From a virus: a stretch of 31,663 nt of DNA. Made by a program: the position numbers and the translations under genes. Location: the IMG/VR virus record IMGVR_UViG_3300037882_002606, positions 1 to 31,663 of that record, one strand, 5' to 3'. Below are positions 28,048 to 31,663 of the stretch, one piece after another. The notes beneath the pieces are model-generated. The model saw only the letters and a list, made by a program, of their open reading frames with translations. It had not been told where the DNA came from and made no database searches. Each line of letters begins with the position of its first letter. Position 1 is the stretch's first letter.

Positions 28048-28386
28048 TTACTCACGGTAGTATGATTTTATAGACTCAAAGTAATTTTTGTCAAATTCCC
28101 TTTATTTGTCATCTAATCTTTTTAGTTTTGTTATGATATTCTTATTTTAGTAGTCTCATTGTTTGTATCAAAATTTTACAAAGAATTGTTTTGCTGGCAA
28201 CCATACATGCCCGTAATTCGCTTTGTGGAAAGCAATTCTATTTCAGCAATATTTAAATTCTTTTTTACCATAATCTGCTAATATCCAAATTCTCTTTCAT
28301 TGGTTCATATTTCATGTGTTCCACCAAGCTATATCTCTGTCGAACTCCATTCGTTTTTCTTTAGTTCGTTTGTAATATAATTTCAT
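28048..28386 (-). pseudogene. Early gene interrupted by two in-frame TAA codons
   Basis: The intact N-terminal ORF, 28386-28147 (79 aa), starts MKLYYKRTKEKRMEFDRDIA and has five UGA-glycines, a Trp/Tyr-rich middle (HKANYGHVWLPAKQFFVKFG) and stops at TAA. The same frame continues as NKNIITKLKRLDDK, a second TAA (28104-28102), then REFDKNYFESIKSYYRE and a final TAA at 28050-28048. Protein-like continuation beyond two stops suggests an ancestral 112-aa gene. The 79-aa part may still be expressed. Readthrough is less likely because TAA ends most other genes here. No family was recognised. Confidence 0.45.
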
Positions 28387-28520
28387 ATTTTTTTATAAGA
28401 TAAGTATAATGCTCCAATAGATCTCCTATAGAGTTTGTTGTACTCCTAATTATAGTAGAGTAAGATTTTGTTATTATCAAAAAGACAATAAGAAAAACAC
28501 AAATCGCTACAAAGCAATTA

Positions 28521-28583
28521 CTATACTACAATAGGAATACAACGAACAACTAGATCTTTGGTTGTTTTTTCGATAAGTTTCAT
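28521..28583 (-). pseudogene. Short ORF/relic after leader L4
   Basis: MKLIEKTTKDLVVRCIPIVV, then TAG. A hydrophobic stretch continues in a neighbouring frame (SIVIAL, stop, RFVFFLLSFG), as if a small membrane protein had been disrupted. It is the first ATG after P4. The bases 28387-28520 hold no other clear gene. Confidence 0.3.
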
Positions 28584-28796
28584 GCTCATAATGAGTCTCC
28601 TACTTTCGTCCGTCCATAGCGTATCTACCAGCTAGCTATGAGTGCTTAACCTACACCGCTTTGGATCACCAATTTTTCTGTAAACAGAAAGCTCTATTAG
28701 TGTTATCAGGCGTTCAAATACATCAGAACCAGCAAAACTAGTAATGAAATATAACTGATAACACTAATAGAGCTATTGGTTATGATGTACTTGAAC
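28584..28796 (-). ncRNA. Long structured leader / candidate small RNA L4
   Basis: About 210 bases lie between P4 and the first ATG, with almost no coding content. From 5' to 3' it holds the perfect 20-base inverted repeat (28774-28690), a TTTCTG/CAGAAA hairpin (28690-28675), a CATAGC/GCTATG hairpin and a CTCATTATGAG dyad. The density of stems suggests a structured RNA that may act on its own. No known RNA family was recognised. Confidence 0.5.
28690..28774. repeat. Perfect 20-base inverted repeat with 45-base loop
   Basis: Bases 28690-28709 (AGCTCTATTAGTGTTATCAG) are the exact reverse complement of 28755-28774. A perfect 20-base stem is very unlikely by chance. It starts about 20 bases after the predicted P4 start site, so it would form at the 5' end of the transcript. 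Confidence 0.9.
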
Positions 28797-28802
28797 CTAA
28801 TC

Positions 28803-28831
28803 AATATACACAAAACAACAACCTATTGCAA
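28803..28831 (-). promoter_or_regulatory. Early promoter P4 (leftward)
   Basis: TTGCAA (28831-28826), 17 bases, TATATT (28808-28803). It shares the TTGCAATA context of the other three promoters but lacks the second palindrome. Just upstream is a run of eight C's (28844-28851). Confidence 0.65.
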
Positions 28832-28857
28832 GAGATTTTTAGACCCCCCCCAAATTA

Positions 28858-29256
28858 TTATGATTTCTTTTTTTTATTATCTCTTTTTCTCTTCTCGTTT
28901 TCAAAATAATCTATCCGCTCTCATTTGTACTTTACAAGTCGCAATAATGTATAATAAGACTTTACATATAAAAGCATTTTTCTTTTTAACTTTGCTTCAG
29001 GGGTCGCCATCCCCTTTATGTCTACAACATGTATTGTACCATCTGTATATATGACTTCAAAGTCTGCAACATACTCTATAGCTCTTATGTTTTTACCATC
29101 TTTGGTGGTAAATTTTGGCTGTAATATATAGGATGGTTGTATGTTGATATACATTATATCATTTCTTGACTTTAGGTAAGTATAGTATTCGGCTTCTGCC
29201 TTGCTGTCAAATACATGTCAGTCGACTGTTACTTTTTTATTTCTGTATTTGTTCAT
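28858..29256 (-). CDS. DUF1064-family nuclease-like protein
   Basis: A 132-aa protein: MNKYRNKKVTVDGHVFDSKA, EAEYYTYLK, then LQPKFTTKDGKNIRAIEYVA, DFEVIYTDGTIHVVDIKGM and a C-terminal KRKMLLYVKSYYTLLRLVKY. These are the ordered blocks of DUF1064, a PD-(D/E)xK-type fold: the E of SKAEAEYY, the D of ADFEV, and VDIKG holding D-x-K. Members are common in phage replication modules and may process branched DNA. The start overlaps the NinG-like gene by 28 bases. Confidence 0.8.
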
Positions 29257-29702
29257 ATTATACTAAATATATAACTAAAATCTTTCCCCTCATCGAGCAA
29301 TTGTTGTATAACTCTTTTGTTTCATATACATATGCTATCTATAGCTTTGTGACATATAGGGCCGCACACAATTGCTATGTTCTCTGTATGTAGTCTATAA
29401 GTAGGATACAGGCCTTTAGCAAGTAGATGAGCAAAGCATCGTGCCTGCGGTTCATATATGTATTTTCTACATATACAACAAATCGGCTTGCTGGTGTTCC
29501 GTATTTGCTCAAAAACATCTTTTTCTCATGTATGACTATGCTTTTTACGTATTGTTGTGTGTTTTTTGCGTTTTGGTGGTTTTGTGTTCGATGTAATGCG
29601 GCGTTTCTCTTTGTTTTTTAAAATATATTTTTCTTTTTTTTCGATTTCTTTTTGTTTATTTTTTTCTTCTTTGTGTTTTTTATTTGTTTCTAGTGATTCC
29701 AT
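29229..29702 (-). CDS. NinG/HNH-like zinc protein, 157 aa
   Basis: MESLETNKKHKEEKNKQKEI opens a Lys-rich helix of about 60 residues, followed by KPICCICRKYIYEPQARCFA, HLLAKGLYPTYRLHTENIAI and VCGPICHKAID. The C-x2-C...AH...R...EN...C-x3-CH pattern is that of NinG-like and HNH-type phage proteins. NinG in lambda acts in recombination. The basic N-terminus suggests DNA binding. Overlap with DUF1064 indicates coupled expression. Confidence 0.65.
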
Positions 29703-29725
29703 TGTTCTAACTATATAAAATTTAT

Positions 29726-29968
29726 CTAAAAAATACGGAAAAAAAATCTTCACGGCATATAGTGTGCTTCTGGTTCTATTAAAATGCTTTTGCCTTCCAA
29801 ACAACAGTCTTTTGATATTTCTGCAAGCTCGCCCCAACAAAAAGAACTTGGCAATCTGTTTTTAAATCTAAAATATCCAACAAGATCGTGTCAATTGTCT
29901 AATACTATCCAGCTTCTGTATTCTTTTACTTTTTTACATCAGTTTTCAATCATTTCTTTTACAGTCAT
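29726..29968 (-). CDS. Small early protein, 80 aa
   Basis: MTVKEMIENGCKKVKEYRSW, then a strand pattern (WIVLDNGHDLVGYFRFKNRL) and CWGELAEISKDCCLEGKSIL; ends with TAG. Three cysteines near the C-terminal half and three UGA-glycines. Lies between the helicase loader and the NinG-like gene. No family was recognised. Confidence 0.6.
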
Positions 29969-30017
29969 GTTTTACAATCAAATAAATAAAACAATACGGT
30001 TGTTTGAGTTTGTGGTT

Positions 30018-30050
30018 TAGTGTTTATGTGTTATGTTCTATATAAACACT
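30018..30050. repeat. Inverted repeat after the helicase-loader gene
   Basis: AGTGTTTAT and ATAAACACT form a 9-bp stem with a loop of about 14 bases, downstream of the dnaC-like gene on the leftward transcript. T-rich sequence follows some 30 bases later, so it may attenuate transcription between replication and recombination genes. Confidence 0.5.
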
Positions 30051-30059
30051 GGTCTGTTG

Positions 30060-30581
30060 TTATATGCTGTAAATTTTTGTATTTTTTAGCCTCATATCTT
30101 CTCAAGAAAAGATTATTATGTCAGAGTTTAATAACATTCTACTAACAATTCTGTCGTTTAGTTTTTCTGATAGTTCGTTTTTAGATAAATTTGTTGTAAA
30201 AATTGTTATTAGTTTTTTGTTAATTCTTTCGTCCAAAATAAACGTCAAATCCCTTATATAAGCATCACTAGCATCGCTTACTCATATATCGTCGTATAAA
30301 AACATTTTGTATCTCACCATCATTTCAAGGGGATAGTACGCAATATCTGTTTGGTATTCATCTGGTTTTCTTAAAACAAGTTGGTTTGACTTCACCAGTT
30401 GTTTAAACCTTCAGTCGGTTATAGATCAAAAATCAAACTTTGTAGAGTTTCACTCTTTTTTTTGTTTTTCAGAAAATTTTTCAAGTATTTTGTTTGCTGT
30501 GTGTGTTTTTCATGTTCCAGTAGGTCAACAAAAAACAAGTCACTTTGTGTAGTCATACAAACTAAAGTCAAATTTTTCCAT
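30060..30581 (-). CDS. DnaC/IstB-type helicase loader ATPase
   Basis: A 173-aa AAA+ protein. Walker A is FCGPTGTGKTHTA at residues 18-30, in which G19 and G24 are UGA and only G22 is GGA. Walker B is MFLYDDIG, sensor 1 is LITIFTTNLS, and the Arg-finger region is LNDRIVSRML. Order and size match phage DnaC-like loaders, which place the host replicative helicase at the origin. It lies seven bases after the initiator gene, the usual pairing. A standard-code host would stop after 13 residues. Confidence 0.85.
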
Positions 30582-30588
30582 GTCAAAA

Positions 30589-31224
30589 TTACATAAAAGT
30601 AAAATTTTGTCTTGACTCGCTTTTTTCATATTGCATTTTTTCTTTTCAATTGCGAAAATTTTTATTGTTCGATGTTTCTCTGTTTTCTCGTGTTCTAACG
30701 CAAGCTTTCCAGTCCTTCATTTTGTTTTTTCAAACCATCCGTCCATTGCTTTCATAAAAATCAAGAAATTTTTCTGGCAAAACATTGTTTTTTCTTTCTA
30801 AACAGTAATTTTTTAATTCTTCTAATTTTGGTTTTATAAATTTTTTAGAGAGCCCCCTATCTATATTATTTGTATTATTATTTATATATGTATTATTATG
30901 TACACCTTTTGGTGGGTAGCCCTCCACACCTTTTGGTGGGTAGGTATCCACCTTTTGGTGTATAGCTATAAACCTTTTGTTTCAATTTTCTTTTTCTATT
31001 CTCGATGTCACAAATCAATTAGCTACAAGCTCACTAATCCATATTGTTACTTGTTTTTCTGAAACAGAGTATAGTTGGGCAAAATAATTATTACTTGCGT
31101 AGCACTCTCATGTTCTATTGGCGAGTGCTGTTATTTCTCAATACAATAATTTTGAATTTGCTTTTATTTTCGAATATCTAACGTCTGCAGGTATAATGGC
31201 ATAGTAGTTTGGCTGATCTTTCAT
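30589..31224 (-). CDS. Replication initiator (winged-helix, lambda O/DnaD-like)
   Basis: A 211-aa protein. MKDQPNYYAIIPADVRYSKI, LLYGEITALANRTGECYASN, NYFAQLYSVSEKQVTIWISE and LVANGFVTSRI form the common N-terminal HTH_36-like domain of phage initiators. A linker with duplicated YPPKGV follows, encoded by repeats that look like iterons. The C-terminal domain (KPKLEELKNYCLERKNNVLP, FLDFYESNGRMVGKNKMKDW) resembles the loader-interacting region. It would bind the origin inside its own gene and recruit the DnaC-like protein. Confidence 0.8.
30850..30965. repeat. Candidate replication origin: three iterons beside an AT-rich tract
   Basis: ACACCTTTTGGTGGGTAG occurs at 30902-30919 and 30926-30943, and a variant (CCACCTTTTGGTGTATAG) at 30948-30965. 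Each contains the dyad CACC-TTTT-GGTG. The starts are 24 and 22 bases apart, about two helical turns. The adjoining 30850-30899 is almost pure A/T, suitable for unwinding. Iterons within the initiator gene next to an AT-rich element are the lambda-type origin plan. Confidence 0.6.
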
Positions 31225-31239
31225 GTACGTATTTTGAGA

Positions 31240-31284
31240 AAATAAAAAGCCCTAGACAATCCGACCAAGGAAACTAGAGCTTTT
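31240..31284 (-). terminator. Terminator between small early genes and the initiator gene
   Basis: On the minus strand AGCTCTAG pairs with CTAGGGCT (8 bp, one G-T) around an 18-base loop, followed by TTTTTATTTT. The stem overlaps the stop of the 39-aa gene. It probably reduces read-through from P1 into the replication genes, or acts as a site of antitermination. Confidence 0.65.
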
Positions 31285-31393
31285 GTGTTTTGTCTTTATG
31301 CCTTAACACAAAGATTTCATCAGGACTTCCCCAATTTTCAAACTCAAAACATTTGGTCGAATTGTTTTTGATTGCTACTAAATATATACGCAA
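31274..31393 (-). CDS. Small early protein, 39 aa
   Basis: Probable TTG start at 31393 (MRIYLVAIKNNSTKCFEFEN), ending with HKDKTQKL and TAG in the terminator stem. The strand-like start followed by FENWGSPDEIFVLRHKD looks like a compact fold. The frame is open upstream, so the true start could be further back. No family was recognised. Confidence 0.4.
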   Translation of the reverse strand: MRIYLVAIKNNSTKCFEFENWGSPDEIFVLRHKDKTQKL

Positions 31394-31458
31394 ATTACAT
31401 ACCAAAATCAACAGATTATTCACAACATCAACAACAATCACAATATTTGTTTTCTCAA
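31378..31458 (-). CDS. Small membrane protein, 26 aa
   Basis: TTG start at 31458, preceded by a good ribosome-binding site (AGAGGAG, 6 bases spacing). The product, MRKQILGLLLMLGIICGFWY plus VICVYI, is a basic start and a single membrane helix, with three UGA-glycines. It overlaps both neighbours in other frames. The strong RBS favours expression; the small size leaves doubt. Confidence 0.45.
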
Positions 31459-31547
31459 TTTTTCTCCTCTATTTCTTTAAATCTCTTTTCTATAATCTTT
31501 GTCCGTTCCTTTTTTTCTTCATCTGTCATATCAACAAATTGTTTCAT
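31416..31547 (-). CDS. Small early protein with a cysteine cluster, 43 aa
   Basis: MKQFVDMTDEEKKERTKIIE, then a charged helix and, after a UGA-glycine, the tail GENKYCDCCGCCE. If UGA is read through, the five cysteines could bind metal. The tail overlaps the start of the 26-aa membrane ORF, and its base composition may reflect that gene instead. The N-terminal helix is credible; the Cys tail is less certain. Confidence 0.45.
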
Positions 31548-31555
31548 TATAAAAG

Positions 31556-31663
31556 TTAGCAAATAAAAATATAAACATTGTCCGCAACAGGTCTTGCTAA
31601 TGGATATGTTTTTAGCAATTCAAGATGTTGAACGCTATCTCAAACACGAATATGCACAATTAC
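31556..31663 (-). CDS. Hypothetical 47-aa early protein, C-terminal part (same gene as 1-135)
   Basis: This is the end of the gene that starts at 135; bases 31565-31663 duplicate 1-99. It stops with TAA at 31558-31556, nine bases before the ATG of the next small gene (31547). Only bases 31556-31564 are additional to the copy at the left edge. Confidence 0.6.
31565..31663. repeat. Terminal direct repeat, right copy
   Basis: Exact duplicate of bases 1-99. It should be removed once when the genome is circularised. The minus-strand 47-aa gene that begins at 135 runs through this repeat and ends at 31556. Confidence 0.95.

Noticed and set aside
28590-28670. tRNA-like D-arm motif (AGCTAGCTGGTAGA) on the minus strand, and CACCA at the plus-strand side
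   Set aside because: No matching T-arm, anticodon stem or acceptor pairing could be built on either strand; local hairpins explain the sequence better.
28844-28851. Run of eight C's as a slippery or phase-variation tract
   Set aside because: It lies between the DUF1064 stop and P4, outside any gene; a single homopolymer gives no evidence of function, though it could tune P4.
30902-30965. CRISPR-like repeats
   Set aside because: Only three short copies with 4-6-base gaps, inside a coding region; iterons fit far better.

Overview
The window is a complete, circularly closing genome (about 31.56 kb unique) of a tailed phage, most likely a podovirus, that uses a non-standard genetic code in which UGA is read as glycine (code 25). 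Bases 1-99 recur exactly at 31565-31663, so the two ends join. Under the standard code nearly every gene looks shattered. With only TAA and TAG as stops, long closely packed genes appear. The best internal proof is a collagen-like Gly-X-Y repeat (17457-17600) in which 7 of the 16 glycine positions are TGA. TGA also falls at the invariant glycines of the terminase and DnaC-type Walker A motifs. This code is known from Absconditabacteria (SR1) and Gracilibacteria, so the host is probably one of these small, host-associated bacteria. That host call is inference.

Layout. The plus strand, from about 1.1 to 21.9 kb, is the late module: a terminase-small-like protein, small coiled-coil proteins, a head-tail adaptor, a large tail/stopper protein, a 715-aa tail protein, two large internal-virion-like proteins, terminase large subunit, portal, scaffold, major capsid, a collagen-like fibre and further fibre proteins, then lysis genes (phospholipase A2-like protein, small membrane protein, holin, C39-like cysteine peptidase). 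It ends in an intrinsic terminator at 21874-21897. The minus strand, from 31.6 (wrapping through position 135) down to 22.1 kb, is the early module. It holds an initiator with iterons, a DnaC-type helicase loader, a NinG-like protein, a DUF1064-type nuclease, an ERF single-strand annealing protein, a Gp157-family protein, two DUF3127-like OB-fold proteins, a GH24 lysozyme and a nucleotidyltransferase. The modules are divergent around 140-440 and convergent near 21.9 kb.

Regulation. Four minus-strand promoters share TTGCAA, 16-17 bases, then a TATA-type -10 box. Each is followed by a structured, mostly 90-215-base leader. Two leaders are homologous to each other, one folds as an H-type pseudoknot, and one carries a perfect 20-base inverted repeat. 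This promoter-plus-leader set is the least expected system in the window.

The regions 442-977 and 28048-28590 hold protein-like sequence broken by in-frame TAA/TAG or frame changes, and look like decaying genes. No tRNA gene, CRISPR array, integrase or insertion sequence was recognised.
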